Shown in pieces: positions 1 to 9,267 of a DNA stretch of 14,393 bases. The DNA is from RGIG3009 sp045601465 (GTDB lineage Bacteria > Bacillota > Clostridia > Oscillospirales > Acutalibacteraceae), in NCBI GenBank assembly GCA_045601465.1, contig JAZRZU010000017.1:1-14393 (forward strand), given 5' to 3'. The notes beneath the pieces were generated by a model, which ran no database searches, had not been told where the DNA came from, and worked only from the letters and a program-made list of their open reading frames with translations. The translations under genes and the position numbers were made by a program. How positions within the stretch are numbered: the stretch's first letter is position 1; every line of letters starts with the position of its first letter.

Positions 1-27
1 ATTATTTCGGGTGGGATTTTTTACGGA

Positions 28-1704
28 TTAAAATAGGCCAGTAATTTTTCCATTCTCATCGACGTCGATTCTCTCTGCCGCCGGTGATTTTGGGAGTCCC
101 GGCATGGTGAGGATGTCCCCTGTCAGGACAACTAAGAAACCCGCACCGGCAGATACTTTGACATTTTTGATAGTAACAGTAAAGTTATCCGGTGCGCCGA
201 GTTTAGTCGGATCGTCCGAAAAACTATACTGTGTTTTGGCAATACATACCGGACAGGAATCGAATCCCAATTCGGTGAGTTGCAGAATTTGTTTTTTGGC
301 GGCGGGTAAAATCGCAATATCTTTTCCGCCATACACTTTCTGTACGACACTACGGATCTTTTCCTCAATGGAGGTATCGAGCTCGTATGAGAAAGTGAAA
401 TCACCTTTTTCCTCCTCGCAAAGTCTGACTACTTCACGAGCAAGCGCCTCACCGCCTTTTCCGCCTTCTGCCCAAACGGTTGAAAGTACGGTGTTAACAC
501 CCAATTCTTTACATTTGGAAATGATGAAATCAATTTCCGCATCCGTATCGGTCGGAAAACGGTTTACAGCGACGACACAAGGTAATTTATACACATTTTT
601 AATGTTCGATACGTGACGCAATAGGTTCGGGATACCTTTTTCCAGTGCCGCCAAATCTTCCGTTCCCAGTTCGGATTTTGCTAAGCCACCATGCATTTTA
701 AGAGCCCGAACGGTTGCCACGATTACAACGGCATCGGGTGTGAGTCCCGCCATACGGCATTTAATATCCAAAAACTTTTCCGCACCAAGATCGGCACCGA
801 AACCGGCTTCGGTAATGGTATAGTCCCCCATCTTCATAGCCATACGGGTAGCGATGACCGAGTTACAGCCATGCGCAATATTAGCAAAAGGACCACCATG
901 TACAAATGCCGGAGTGCCTTCCAACGTTTGCACCAAATTGGGTTTCAAGGCATCCTTTAATAGGGCCGTCATAGCGCCGGCTGCTTTTAGCTGACCGCAA
1001 GTGACCGGCTTATCGTCATAGGTATAGCCGACAATAATGCGGGATAACCGTTCTTTCAAATCGGAAATGGAAGACGACAAGCACAAAACAGCCATAATTT
1101 CGCTGGCTACCGTGATATCAAAACCATCCTCACGGGGAACGCCATTCGCTTTACCGCCCATACCGTCAACCACAAATCGCAGTTGACGGTCATTCATGTC
1201 TACGCAACGTTTCCACGTGATTTTACGGACATCAATCCCTAATGCATTTCCTTGTTGGATATGGTTATCCAACATAGCGGCAAGCAAGTTGTTCGCTGCA
1301 CCGATTGCATGGAAATCACCGGTGAAGTGCAGATTGATATCTTCCATCGGCACGACCTGCGCATAGCCGCCGCCTGCGGCTCCACCCTTAACACCAAACA
1401 CCGGACCCAAAGACGGTTCACGCAACGCTACGGTAACATCTTTGCCGATTCGCTTCATACCGTCGGCAAGTCCGATCGTAGTAGTGGTTTTGCCTTCCCC
1501 GGCCGGTGTGGGGGTAATGGCGGTTACTAGCACCAATTTCCCATCAGGACGGGTTGAATTTTCCAACAAACCAAGATTGATTTTTGCCTTGTAATTTCCG
1601 TACTGTTCAATGTATTCGTCATCAATATGCGCTATTTGGGCAATTTCACGAATGTGACGCATCTCACAAGCTTGCGCAATTTCGATGTCGGTTTTATAGG
1701 TCAT
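28..1704 (-). CDS. fhs: Formate-tetrahydrofolate ligase (10-formyl-THF synthetase)
   Basis: Makes 10-formyl-tetrahydrofolate from formate, THF and ATP. The 558-residue product (family about 556) starts MTYKTDIEIAQACEMRHIRE and has the ATP-binding P-loop ITPTPAGEGKTTTTIGLADG at about residues 63-82. It continues with REPSLGPVFGVKGGAAGGG, PMEDINLHFTGDFHAIGAAN, FDITVASEIMAVLCL, GTPAFVHGGPFANIAHGCNS, TEAGFGADLGAEKFLDIKCR and VSAGAGFLVVLTGDI. It closes with MPGLPKSPAAERIDVDENGKITGLF. It lies last in the visible operon, one base after purL. It supplies the cofactor for PurN and the AICAR transformylase, and in anaerobes it also serves one-carbon and acetyl-CoA metabolism, so it may be shared. Only 27 bases follow the stop in this window, too few to tell whether a terminator or another gene comes next. 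Confidence 0.97.
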   Translation of the reverse strand: MTYKTDIEIAQACEMRHIREIAQIAHIDDEYIEQYGNYKAKINLGLLENSTRPDGKLVLVTAITPTPAGEGKTTTTIGLADGMKRIGKDVTVALREPSLGPVFGVKGGAAGGGYAQVVPMEDINLHFTGDFHAIGAANNLLAAMLDNHIQQGNALGIDVRKITWKRCVDMNDRQLRFVVDGMGGKANGVPREDGFDITVASEIMAVLCLSSSISDLKERLSRIIVGYTYDDKPVTCGQLKAAGAMTALLKDALKPNLVQTLEGTPAFVHGGPFANIAHGCNSVIATRMAMKMGDYTITEAGFGADLGAEKFLDIKCRMAGLTPDAVVIVATVRALKMHGGLAKSELGTEDLAALEKGIPNLLRHVSNIKNVYKLPCVVAVNRFPTDTDAEIDFIISKCKELGVNTVLSTVWAEGGKGGEALAREVVRLCEEEKGDFTFSYELDTSIEEKIRSVVQKVYGGKDIAILPAAKKQILQLTELGFDSCPVCIAKTQYSFSDDPTKLGAPDNFTVTIKNVKVSAGAGFLVVLTGDILTMPGLPKSPAAERIDVDENGKITGLF

Positions 1705-1705
1705 A

Positions 1706-4700
1706 TTACAGCACCTCCGGAAAAGCTCTGAAATATTCAACAGCTGCTTCAAACATGCGAAGATCATAATTGCCGGGAACGTTGCGATACAAACCGTTAC
1801 CAATACGTTCACTATGCCCCATCTTACCGAATACACGTCCGTCGGGTGAAGTAATACCCTCGATGGCATACAGAGAATCGTTGGGATTGCACCGAATATC
1901 TGCAGTAGCATTGCCATCCAAATCAACATACTGCGTTGCGATCTGACCGTTTTTCTCCAGTTCAAGGATCAACGATTCATCCGCTAAGAACCGACCCTCA
2001 CCATGCGAGATCGGTACGTTGATGATATCCCCTACTTCCACCTTAGACAACCAAGGAGATTTATTGGAAGCGATGCGAGTGCGTACAATACGGGACTGGT
2101 GACGGGCAATTGTGTTGAAAGTCAAGGTTGGGCAGGAAGCATCGGTATCGATGATCTTACCATACGGAACCAATCCTAATTTGATAAGCGCTTGGAAACC
2201 GTTACAAATACCGCACATTAAACCGTCACGGTTGTCTAACAAATCCGTAACGCCCTCTTTAATAGCGGCATTACGGAAAAATGCCGTAATGAACTTGCCG
2301 CTTCCATCCGGTTCATCACCGCCCGAGAATCCGCCCGGGATAAAGACCATTTGGGCATCTTTCAAGCATGCGGCAAATTCCTCAACGCTTCTGCGGATAC
2401 CGTCAGCAGAAAGGTTATTGATAACAATGATCTTCGGATCGGCACCCGCATCACGCATGGCACGTGCGGAATCATACTCACAGTTTGTACCCGGGAATGC
2501 CGGAATCAATACTTTGGGTTTGGCAACATGGAATCCTGCAATCAGGACAAAATCATGTGACTGACTGAAATTCGGGATATCTTTCTTACCTTGTTCAATA
2601 TTGCAACTGTATACACTTTCCAGCTTGGTTTCGTATATGTCACAAACCGTTGCCATATCCAAAGAGTCGCCGTTATGGGTTAACTTGCCGTCGTTTGTAA
2701 CCGTACCGACGACCGTGCCGATCTCAACATCGCCATCCACCTCTAACAGGAAGGATCCATACTTATAGCCAAAAATATCGGTCAAGGTAAGTGCCTTGTC
2801 AAACGCAAAGCCCAAGGCATTTCCCATCGCCATTTTCAAAACTGCCTCAGCAATACCACCGAGTGTGGGGGTATAACAAGCATATACTTTTCCTGCCCGT
2901 TGCAGTTCGGTAACACGGTTAAACGTGTCAATCAGTGAAGCGGTAACCGGGAGTTTGTTCTCGTCAAATGTAGGTGTTAACAAGATAAGCTTATGGCCCG
3001 CCTCTTTGAATTCCGGCGAAATAACATCGTTTACCTTGCCGGTGGTAACAGCAAAGGAAACCAATGTCGGCGGTACATCCAAGTCTTCAAACGTACCACT
3101 CATCGAGTCTTTACCGCCGATAGCACCGATACCGAGTTGCTTTTGTGCAGCAAAAGCGCCAAGCAACGCAGCGAGCGGTTTCCCCCATCGTTTTCCATCT
3201 TTACCCGGATGTTCAAAATACTCTTGGAAGGTGAGATAAACATCTTCAAAGGAAGCACCGGTTGCAATCAATTTACATACCGATTCCACAACCGCTAAGT
3301 AAGCACCATGGTACGGGCTTTGTTCGGTGATAAACGGATTGTATCCCCAAGACATAAACGAAACGTCATCGGTATGTTTTTCTTCCATGGAGATTTTATG
3401 AACCATGGCTTGAATGGGTGTCAACTGATGTTTTCCGCCAAACGGCATGAGAACGGTACCGGCACCAATGGTAGAATCGAAACGCTCCGATAAACCACGC
3501 TTTGAACAGATATTAAGGTCATCTGCTAACTCTTTATAAAGCTCGGCAAAGTTACCCGTCACTGTTTTTTCTTGTAAAGCAGGAGCAGCAGGCGTAATGG
3601 TGACATGCTTTTCAGCGCCGTTGGAATTTAAAAATTCACGGCTGATGTTGACGATGGTATTGCCGTTCCAGTTCATAATCAAACGAGGTTCAGCAATCAC
3701 GACCGCAACCGGACAAGCATTGAGGTTTTCGCTCTGTGCAAGAGCCAAGAAAGCATCGACATTCTCTTTCTCAACCACAACCGCCATACGTTCTTGCGAT
3801 TCGCTGATAGCAAGTTCCGTACCGTCCAGACCTTCATATTTCTTCGGTACGGCATTCAAATTGATCTCTAAACCATCTGCTAATTCGCCGATCGCAACTG
3901 ACACACCGCCGGCACCAAAGTCATTACAACGTTTAATCATGCGAGTCGCCTCGCCATTACGGAACAAACGCTGTAATTTACGTTCTTCCGGCGCATTTCC
4001 TTTTTGCACCTCTGCGCCACAGGTTTCCAACGATTTGGAGGTGTGGGATTTGGAAGACCCGGTTGCACCACCGCAACCATCCCGACCGGTTGCACCGCCG
4101 AGCAGAATGACAATATCGCCCGGAGCGGGACATTCACGACGTACGTTTTCCGCCGGTGTAGCCGCAATAACCGCACCGATCTCCATACGTTTTGCCGCAT
4201 AGCCATCGTGATAAATTTCATCAACGATACCGGTAGCAAGGCCAATTTGGTTACCGTAAGACGAATAACCGGCTGCCGCTGTTGTCACAATTTTGCGTTG
4301 CGGTAATTTACCGGGAATGGTTTCACTAACGGGTTTCAACGGATCCGCTGCACCAGTGACACGCATAGCGGCATAGACGTAGCTGCGTCCGCTCAACGGG
4401 TCACGGATAGCACCGCCGATACAGGTTGCCGCACCACCAAACGGTTCAATTTCGGTGGGGTGGTTATGCGTTTCGTTTTTAAAGAGCAATAACCAAGGTT
4501 CTTTTTTACCGTCCGCTTCCACCTCGATTTTTACGGTGCAAGCATTAATCTCTTCGGATTCATCCAGTTTTTCCAACTTGCCTTCTTTTTTCAGATACCG
4601 CACAGCTAAGGTGGCAATATCCATTAAGCAAACCGGCTTCGTTCTGCCAAGTTCTTTACGGGTCTCTAAATAATCTTCATACGTTTTCTGTAACAAGGCA

Positions 4701-5413
4701 TCTTCAAAAACCACGTTGTCTATGGTGGTAAGGAAGGTCGTATGACGGCAATGGTCAGACCAGTAGGTGTCGATCATGCGGATCTCGGTGATGGTCGGAT
4801 CACGTTTCTCACTGCGGAAATATGCCTGACAGAAGGCAATATCATCGGCATCCATTGCTAAGGCGTAATCGTTCACAAATGCCTCTAAACCGGACTTATC
4901 TAAATCAATAAAGCCGGTTAACGTTTTAACCGTAGTAGGAATTTCATATTCCAAATGCAAGGTTTCGGGTTTCTCCAAACTTGCTTCACGAGCTTCCACA
5001 GGGTTAATGACATACTTTTTGATTTCCGCAATATCATTTTTCGATAAATCGCCGTACAGTACATACACCTTGGCAGTCCGTACAAGCGGACGATCTCCGG
5101 TGGAAATGATTTGAATACATTGGGCGGCGGAATCAGCACGTTGGTCAAACTGTCCCGGCAAATATTCAACGGCAAACACAAGGCCGCCGTCAGCAGACAG
5201 TGTATCGCTCACCATGTCCAGCTGCGGTTCGGAAAACACCGTCTGTTTCGCATAGGAAAACAGTTCTTCGGTAATGTTTTCCGCATCGTAACGGTTAATA
5301 ACACGCACGTCGGTCAAAGCCGTGATACCCAGTAACGTTCTGGCATCATTGAGTAACGCTTTGGCTTCACTTGCCAATTCTTTTTTCTTCTCAACAAATA
5401 CACGATATACCAT
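1706..5413 (-). CDS. purL: PurL, single-chain phosphoribosylformylglycinamidine synthase
   Basis: Converts FGAR to FGAM using glutamine and ATP. The 1235-residue product is the large one-chain form, so no PurS or PurQ is needed. The N-terminal PurS-like part begins MVYRVFVEKKKELASEA. The synthetase core shows YWSDHCRHTTF, FKNETHNHPTEIEPFGGAAT, GGAIRDPLSGRSYVYAAM, ATGSSKSHTSKSLE, NDFGAGGVSVAIGELADG and IGAIGGKDSMSG. The class I glutaminase domain occupies about residues 965-1235: IPAFPGTNCEYD, nucleophile Cys1070 in CGICNGFQ, ISHGEGRF, and His1200 and Glu1202 in MGHSERIG. This domain is intact, unlike the PurF glutaminase site. The ATG chosen lies one base after purD, with a G-rich ribosome binding site (AGGGGGGA) upstream. 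A longer frame overlapping purD by 65 bases has no family sequence. The stop is one base before the fhs start. Confidence 0.97.
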   Translation of the reverse strand: MVYRVFVEKKKELASEAKALLNDARTLLGITALTDVRVINRYDAENITEELFSYAKQTVFSEPQLDMVSDTLSADGGLVFAVEYLPGQFDQRADSAAQCIQIISTGDRPLVRTAKVYVLYGDLSKNDIAEIKKYVINPVEAREASLEKPETLHLEYEIPTTVKTLTGFIDLDKSGLEAFVNDYALAMDADDIAFCQAYFRSEKRDPTITEIRMIDTYWSDHCRHTTFLTTIDNVVFEDALLQKTYEDYLETRKELGRTKPVCLMDIATLAVRYLKKEGKLEKLDESEEINACTVKIEVEADGKKEPWLLLFKNETHNHPTEIEPFGGAATCIGGAIRDPLSGRSYVYAAMRVTGAADPLKPVSETIPGKLPQRKIVTTAAAGYSSYGNQIGLATGIVDEIYHDGYAAKRMEIGAVIAATPAENVRRECPAPGDIVILLGGATGRDGCGGATGSSKSHTSKSLETCGAEVQKGNAPEERKLQRLFRNGEATRMIKRCNDFGAGGVSVAIGELADGLEINLNAVPKKYEGLDGTELAISESQERMAVVVEKENVDAFLALAQSENLNACPVAVVIAEPRLIMNWNGNTIVNISREFLNSNGAEKHVTITPAAPALQEKTVTGNFAELYKELADDLNICSKRGLSERFDSTIGAGTVLMPFGGKHQLTPIQAMVHKISMEEKHTDDVSFMSWGYNPFITEQSPYHGAYLAVVESVCKLIATGASFEDVYLTFQEYFEHPGKDGKRWGKPLAALLGAFAAQKQLGIGAIGGKDSMSGTFEDLDVPPTLVSFAVTTGKVNDVISPEFKEAGHKLILLTPTFDENKLPVTASLIDTFNRVTELQRAGKVYACYTPTLGGIAEAVLKMAMGNALGFAFDKALTLTDIFGYKYGSFLLEVDGDVEIGTVVGTVTNDGKLTHNGDSLDMATVCDIYETKLESVYSCNIEQGKKDIPNFSQSHDFVLIAGFHVAKPKVLIPAFPGTNCEYDSARAMRDAGADPKIIVINNLSADGIRRSVEEFAACLKDAQMVFIPGGFSGGDEPDGSGKFITAFFRNAAIKEGVTDLLDNRDGLMCGICNGFQALIKLGLVPYGKIIDTDASCPTLTFNTIARHQSRIVRTRIASNKSPWLSKVEVGDIINVPISHGEGRFLADESLILELEKNGQIATQYVDLDGNATADIRCNPNDSLYAIEGITSPDGRVFGKMGHSERIGNGLYRNVPGNYDLRMFEAAVEYFRAFPEVL
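1713..1718 (-). promoter_or_regulatory. Ribosome binding site that sets the fhs start
   Basis: GGAGGT on the minus strand lies 8 bases before the ATG at 1704-1702, within the last codons of purL. It excludes the longer in-frame extension to 1965, which would overlap purL by about 260 bases and encode no fhs-like sequence. Confidence 0.8.
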
Positions 5414-5414
5414 T

Positions 5415-6686
5415 TTAACGTTCCCCCCTTGCCTGCAAGGCGCGAGCACCGATATCGGAGCGATAGTATTGGTTCTCAAAATGAATTTCTTTTACAAGTT
5501 TATAGGCAGATTCAATCGCTTGTTCAAGCGAATCTCCAATCGCTGTGGCACCCAGTACGCGGCCTCCATCAGTCAGCAGTTGACCGTCGACAAGCTTTGC
5601 ACCGGCGACATATACCTGGTCAGCGATCTTTTCAGGAATGGTTAACGCATATCCTTTTTGATAAGAAGCCGGATATCCATCAGAAGCCATGACAACGCAG
5701 CAAGCGTGTTGATTGCCGAATTTCACCTCAGTTTCCGCAAGGCGGCCATCGGTTACGGCTTGCATGACCGTCAATAAATCGCTTTCTAAAAGCGGTAATA
5801 CGACCTGTGTTTCCGGGTCGCCGAACCGGCAATTATATTCAATGACTTTTGGGCCCTTTTCGGTCAACATAAGACCAAAATACAAGCACCCTTTAAAGGT
5901 ACGACCTTCCGCTTTCATCGCACGAATGGTGGGCAAGAAAATCTCTTGCATACATTGTTCTGCCAAAGCTTCGGTGTAATACGGGTTGGGCGCTATCGTG
6001 CCCATTCCGCCGGTGTTAAGTCCGGTGTCATGATCCCCTGCACGCTTATGGTCCATAGAAGAAATCATGGGTACAACAGTGTCACCGTCCGTAAAGGATA
6101 AAACACTTACCTCAGGGCCGGTTAAAAACTCTTCAATGACAACCTGGTCGCCGCTTTTGCCAAACACTTTATCTTCCATCATGGAACGAACCGCTTTACG
6201 GGCCTCATCACGTGTCATGGCAATGATAACACCTTTACCAAGTGCTAATCCATCTGCCTTGATAACGGTAGGAATTGGTGCTGTATCCAGGTATGCCAAT
6301 GCATCTTCCATGTTGTTAAACACTTCATAAGCGGCAGTCGGAATACCGTATTTCTTCATTAGGTTTTTCGAAAATACTTTACTACCCTCAATAATAGCCG
6401 CTTTTGCATCGGGACCAAAGCAAGGAATCCCTTTCTCCTGCAATGCATCGACTGCGCCCAGCACCAACGGATCATCCGGCGCAACAATCGCATAATCGAT
6501 GTTGTGCTCAACGGCAAAGTTTACGATGCCATCGATATCTTTTGCACCGATGGGGACCAACGTTGCATCGTTTGCCATACCACCGTTTCCGGGCAACGCA
6601 TAAATCTCACTTACCGACGGGTTTTCCTTGATTTTTTTGATAATAGCATGTTCGCGACCACCGCCGCCGACAACCATAATTTTCAT
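5415..6686 (-). CDS. purD: PurD, phosphoribosylamine-glycine ligase (GAR synthetase)
   Basis: Joins phosphoribosylamine and glycine with ATP to give GAR. The 423-residue ATP-grasp protein begins MKIMVVGGGGREHAIIKKI, the typical N-domain loop. It continues with YALPGNGGMA, APDDPLVLGAVDAL, GPDAKAAIIEGSKVFSKNLM, VIKADGLALGKGVI (ATP-grasp lysine loop), VIEEFLTGPEVSVLSFTDG, MDHKRAGDHDTGLNTGGMG and YNCRFGDPETQVVLPLL (metal ligands). It ends in the expected C-terminal domain. The start is the ATG with AGAGGTG upstream, 14 bases after the transformylase stop. The stop TAA is separated from the purL ATG by one base, suggesting translational coupling. Its substrate, phosphoribosylamine, is short-lived and comes from the unusual PurF in the same operon. 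Confidence 0.97.
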   Translation of the reverse strand: MKIMVVGGGGREHAIIKKIKENPSVSEIYALPGNGGMANDATLVPIGAKDIDGIVNFAVEHNIDYAIVAPDDPLVLGAVDALQEKGIPCFGPDAKAAIIEGSKVFSKNLMKKYGIPTAAYEVFNNMEDALAYLDTAPIPTVIKADGLALGKGVIIAMTRDEARKAVRSMMEDKVFGKSGDQVVIEEFLTGPEVSVLSFTDGDTVVPMISSMDHKRAGDHDTGLNTGGMGTIAPNPYYTEALAEQCMQEIFLPTIRAMKAEGRTFKGCLYFGLMLTEKGPKVIEYNCRFGDPETQVVLPLLESDLLTVMQAVTDGRLAETEVKFGNQHACCVVMASDGYPASYQKGYALTIPEKIADQVYVAGAKLVDGQLLTDGGRVLGATAIGDSLEQAIESAYKLVKEIHFENQYYRSDIGARALQARGER

Positions 6687-6700
6687 AGTGCACCTCTTAA

Positions 6701-7885
6701 TTAATGGTGGAACAACCGCATACCGGTAAAGGATAAGGTCATGTTGTACTTATCGCAACAAGAAATCACAACGTCATCCCGAATCGAGCCACCCGGTTCG
6801 GCGATATATTTGACACCGCTGCGATAAGCACGCTCGATATTGTCGTCGAACGGGAAAAATGCATCACTTCCAAGCGCTACGCCGTCAATAGAGTCCAAGA
6901 ACTCCCTGGCTTCGGCATCGGTAAGCGGCGACGGCTGTTCGGTGAAATATTTCTGCCAGTTGCCGTCGGCACAAACGTCTTCTTCGTTTTTATTAATATA
7001 GCCGTCAATGACATTGTCACGATCCGGACGACGTATATCCGCTTTAAACGGAAGATTTAACACTTTTTCATGTTGACGCAAGAACCACGTATCTGCTTTC
7101 GTACCGGCAAGACGAGTACAATGAATACGAGATTGTTGGCCGGCACCGACACCGATGGCTTGTCCATCAACCGCATAGCAGACCGAGTTGGACTGGGTAT
7201 ATTTTAAAGTGATCAAAGCAACGATCAAATCACGAACAGCGTGTTCCGGCAAGTCTTTATTTGCCGACACCATATTGGAAAGAAGTTCACGGTTAATTTT
7301 AAAATTATTGCGACCCTGTTCAAAGGTGATACCGTAAACTTGTTTGGTTTCTTGCTGGGCAGGCACATAGTCGGGATCAATTTGCACGATATTATAAGCG
7401 CCTTTACGTTTCGATTTTAAGATTTCAAGTGCTTCGGGTTCATAACCGGGTGCAATGATACCGTCGGATACTTCACGGGCGATCATACGAGCGGTGGTAA
7501 CATCACATACGTCACTGAGTGCTACCCAATCACCAAATGAACACATACGGTCGGTACCACGGGCACGGGCATAAGCACAGGCCAAGGGAGAATCATCCAA
7601 TCCCTCAATATCATCCACAAAGCACGCTTTTTTGAGTGTATCCGATAACGGAATTCCTACCGCCGCAGAAGTCGGGCTAACGTGTTTAAAGGAGGTAACA
7701 GCCGGCAGGCCAAGAGCCTCTTTCAATTCTTTAACAAGTTGCCATGAGTTAAAGGCATCTAAAAAGTTAATGTATCCGGGTCTGCCACACAAGATCTGAA
7801 TCGGTAATTCAGAGCCGTCTTGCATATAAATGCGTGCCGGTTTTTGGTTGGGGTTGCAACCATATTTCAGTTCGAATTCTTTCAT
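6701..7885 (-). CDS. purH: Stand-alone AICAR transformylase (C-terminal half of PurH)
   Basis: Formylates AICAR with 10-formyl-THF to FAICAR. At 394 residues this is only the transformylase part of the usual 510-590 residue PurH. The 200-residue IMP cyclohydrolase domain is absent and the protein starts directly at MKEFELKYGCNPNQKPARIY. The catalytic Lys-His pair is Lys67-His68 in SFKHVSPTSAAVG. Other family segments are FGDWVALSDVCDVTTARMIA, DGIIAPGYEPEALEIL, LKYTQSNSVCYAVDGQAIGV, GAGQQSRIHCTRLA, DAFFPFDDNIERAYRSG and the ending RLFHH, as in human ATIC. It has its own AAGGAG site 10 bases before the ATG, so it is a genuine separate gene and not a frameshifted purH. Its substrate is the precursor of the riboswitch ligand, so its folate supply is what the switch senses. 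Confidence 0.94.
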   Translation of the reverse strand: MKEFELKYGCNPNQKPARIYMQDGSELPIQILCGRPGYINFLDAFNSWQLVKELKEALGLPAVTSFKHVSPTSAAVGIPLSDTLKKACFVDDIEGLDDSPLACAYARARGTDRMCSFGDWVALSDVCDVTTARMIAREVSDGIIAPGYEPEALEILKSKRKGAYNIVQIDPDYVPAQQETKQVYGITFEQGRNNFKINRELLSNMVSANKDLPEHAVRDLIVALITLKYTQSNSVCYAVDGQAIGVGAGQQSRIHCTRLAGTKADTWFLRQHEKVLNLPFKADIRRPDRDNVIDGYINKNEEDVCADGNWQKYFTEQPSPLTDAEAREFLDSIDGVALGSDAFFPFDDNIERAYRSGVKYIAEPGGSIRDDVVISCCDKYNMTLSFTGMRLFHH

Positions 7886-7899
7886 GATGCGAAAACTCC

Positions 7900-8634
7900 T
7901 TACTTGTTTTTGTTTATGATGATATCGGTCGATTTGTCACCGTTCAACGGAACGACACGCACAAACAGCGACACCTTATTATCTTCATTCAAATTGTTCC
8001 ACACGAGTTCTGCTAATTCTTCGGCAGTATTTGGCAAGGATACTTCTTCCGGTTCGCCATCGAAAGACGGGATCGGATCACCGTCACATTTGTAAGTATG
8101 GATAAAATGACCAATACCATTTTCAGGGGAATCGTAGTTGAAGAAAAACCGACGACAGCTCTCCCCTCTGCCGTTTGCACTTTTGAGAATGGATAGTTTA
8201 TAAGAAAAAGCGTTTTCATCAAAAGAATAGTTTAAAACGCCAGAAATACGCGGGGTAAAGTTCGGAGCATCGGGTTCAAATTCTCTTGTATTCAAGGCGC
8301 TTTCGAACCCGAATTCATGCTTACAATCATCAATATGATCAAAGATCGTATTGGTCTGATCGCCGTTTGTGATGATGTCAACCGTTCCGTTCTTTGCCGT
8401 TAGATAGGGGTTATAGATGATCAAACTGGGGTCGGACAATTTACTTTCATCGAATGCTTTTGTACGCATGCCACCCTCAAACCGCTCAAAAATACGGTTG
8501 CGGCTGTTAACACTGCGTCCCATAATAAAATACGCAATCATGGCATTTTTGCCATCCGCAGATTTACCGATCACGATTCCACGACCCGGATAGGTGTTTT
8601 CACTTAAAAGTGTTTTTAAATCATATAAAGCCAT
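7900..8634 (-). CDS. purO: PurO-like IMP cyclohydrolase
   Basis: Predicted to close FAICAR to IMP, the last step of de novo purine synthesis. The 244-residue protein resembles the archaeal PurO family rather than the MGS-fold N-terminal domain of PurH. It has YPGRGIVIGKSADGKNAMIAY near the N-terminus, GRSVNSRNRIFE, IIYNPYLTAKNGTVDIITNG followed by DQTNTIFDHI (like the SNGSHTDTI segment of Methanothermobacter PurO), and REFEPDAPNFTPRISGVLN (DELNTPRIAAAI in PurO). The second half has RFFFNYDSPENGIGHFIHTYKCDG. It starts 3 bases after purN and ends 14 bases before the AICAR transformylase, which lacks its own cyclohydrolase domain. The pair therefore replaces PurH. The family assignment rests on motif memory; the context is strong. 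Confidence 0.9.
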   Translation of the reverse strand: MALYDLKTLLSENTYPGRGIVIGKSADGKNAMIAYFIMGRSVNSRNRIFERFEGGMRTKAFDESKLSDPSLIIYNPYLTAKNGTVDIITNGDQTNTIFDHIDDCKHEFGFESALNTREFEPDAPNFTPRISGVLNYSFDENAFSYKLSILKSANGRGESCRRFFFNYDSPENGIGHFIHTYKCDGDPIPSFDGEPEEVSLPNTAEELAELVWNNLNEDNKVSLFVRVVPLNGDKSTDIIINKNK

Positions 8635-8637
8635 TGA

Positions 8638-9255
8638 TTAGTTCTCCTCCCCCTGGATTAAAGCAGCAGAAACTTGTTCCACCGCTTTGGGTAATATTTT
8701 CCATTCCGCTTGTTGCATCACACGTTTTTGTAAGGATTCTGCCGTGTCGTTCGGTCGGATCGCTACCGCCTTTTGCAAAATGATTTCCCCACCGTCGGGA
8801 ATTTCATTCACAAAATGAACGGTCGCACCCGTTACCTTGACACCATACGATAACGCTGCTTCATGTACACGCAAACCGTAAAATCCTTTTCCGCAAAAAG
8901 ACGGAATCAGCGACGGGTGAACGTTAATGATGCGCTTCGGATAAGCAGCCGTAAACTTTTCGCTCAAAATCGACATAAAACCGGCTAAAACGATAATATC
9001 GATAGCGTATTGAGAAAGCGTATCCATAATTTTTTGTTCAAAGTTCTCCTGTGAACCGCAATCCTTTTTACAAATGACACGTGTGTCTATGTTTGCTTTT
9101 GCCGCCCGTTGCAAAGCATATGCCGACTCATTATTGGAAATAACGAGTTGAATCGACCCGCTTGTGAGAGAACCCGCTGTCTGTGCATCAATCAATGCTT
9201 GCAAATTCGTTCCGCCGCCTGATACCAATACGGCAATACGTGCTTGTTTATTCAT
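8638..9255 (-). CDS. purN: PurN, phosphoribosylglycinamide formyltransferase (10-formyl-THF dependent)
   Basis: Transfers a formyl group from 10-formyl-tetrahydrofolate to GAR, giving FGAR. The 205-residue protein shows RIAVLVSGGGTNLQALIDA at the N-terminus (phosphate-binding loop) and the catalytic set Asn111, His113 (in IINVHPSLIP) and Asp154 (in IPDGGEIIL). It also has AGFMSILS and GVKVTGATVHFVNE. Length and residues fit the E. coli enzyme (212 residues). It starts 12 bases after the purM stop with AAGGAG 8 bases upstream of the ATG. It is one of two enzymes here that consume 10-formyl-THF, the cofactor made by the fhs product at the end of the operon. No ATP-dependent formate-using PurT is present. 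Confidence 0.96.
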   Translation of the reverse strand: MNKQARIAVLVSGGGTNLQALIDAQTAGSLTSGSIQLVISNNESAYALQRAAKANIDTRVICKKDCGSQENFEQKIMDTLSQYAIDIIVLAGFMSILSEKFTAAYPKRIINVHPSLIPSFCGKGFYGLRVHEAALSYGVKVTGATVHFVNEIPDGGEIILQKAVAIRPNDTAESLQKRVMQQAEWKILPKAVEQVSAALIQGEEN

Positions 9256-9267
9256 GGAGCAATCTCC

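Noticed and set aside
1..27. Possible terminator after fhs
   Set aside because: Only 27 bases remain and no complete hairpin can be drawn within them.
1705..1965. N-terminal extension of the fhs frame to 1965
   Set aside because: It overlaps purL, has no Fhs-like sequence, and the ATG at 1704 has GGAGGT at 8 bases and starts the protein where the family starts.
3597..4202. 201-codon plus-strand frame inside purL
   Set aside because: It is antisense to the conserved PurL core, low in complexity (Ser/Pro-rich), and has no recognisable domain. Other long plus-strand frames (2112-2564, 104-616, 10611-11024) are shadows of the same kind.
5414..5479. N-terminal extension of the purL frame into purD
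   Set aside because: The extra 22 residues lie antiphase inside purD and lack family sequence; the ATG at 5413 follows a ribosome binding site.
6701..8634. Frameshifted purH instead of two genes
   Set aside because: Each frame has its own start, stop and ribosome binding site, and the upstream protein has PurO-type motifs, not those of the PurH N-terminal domain.
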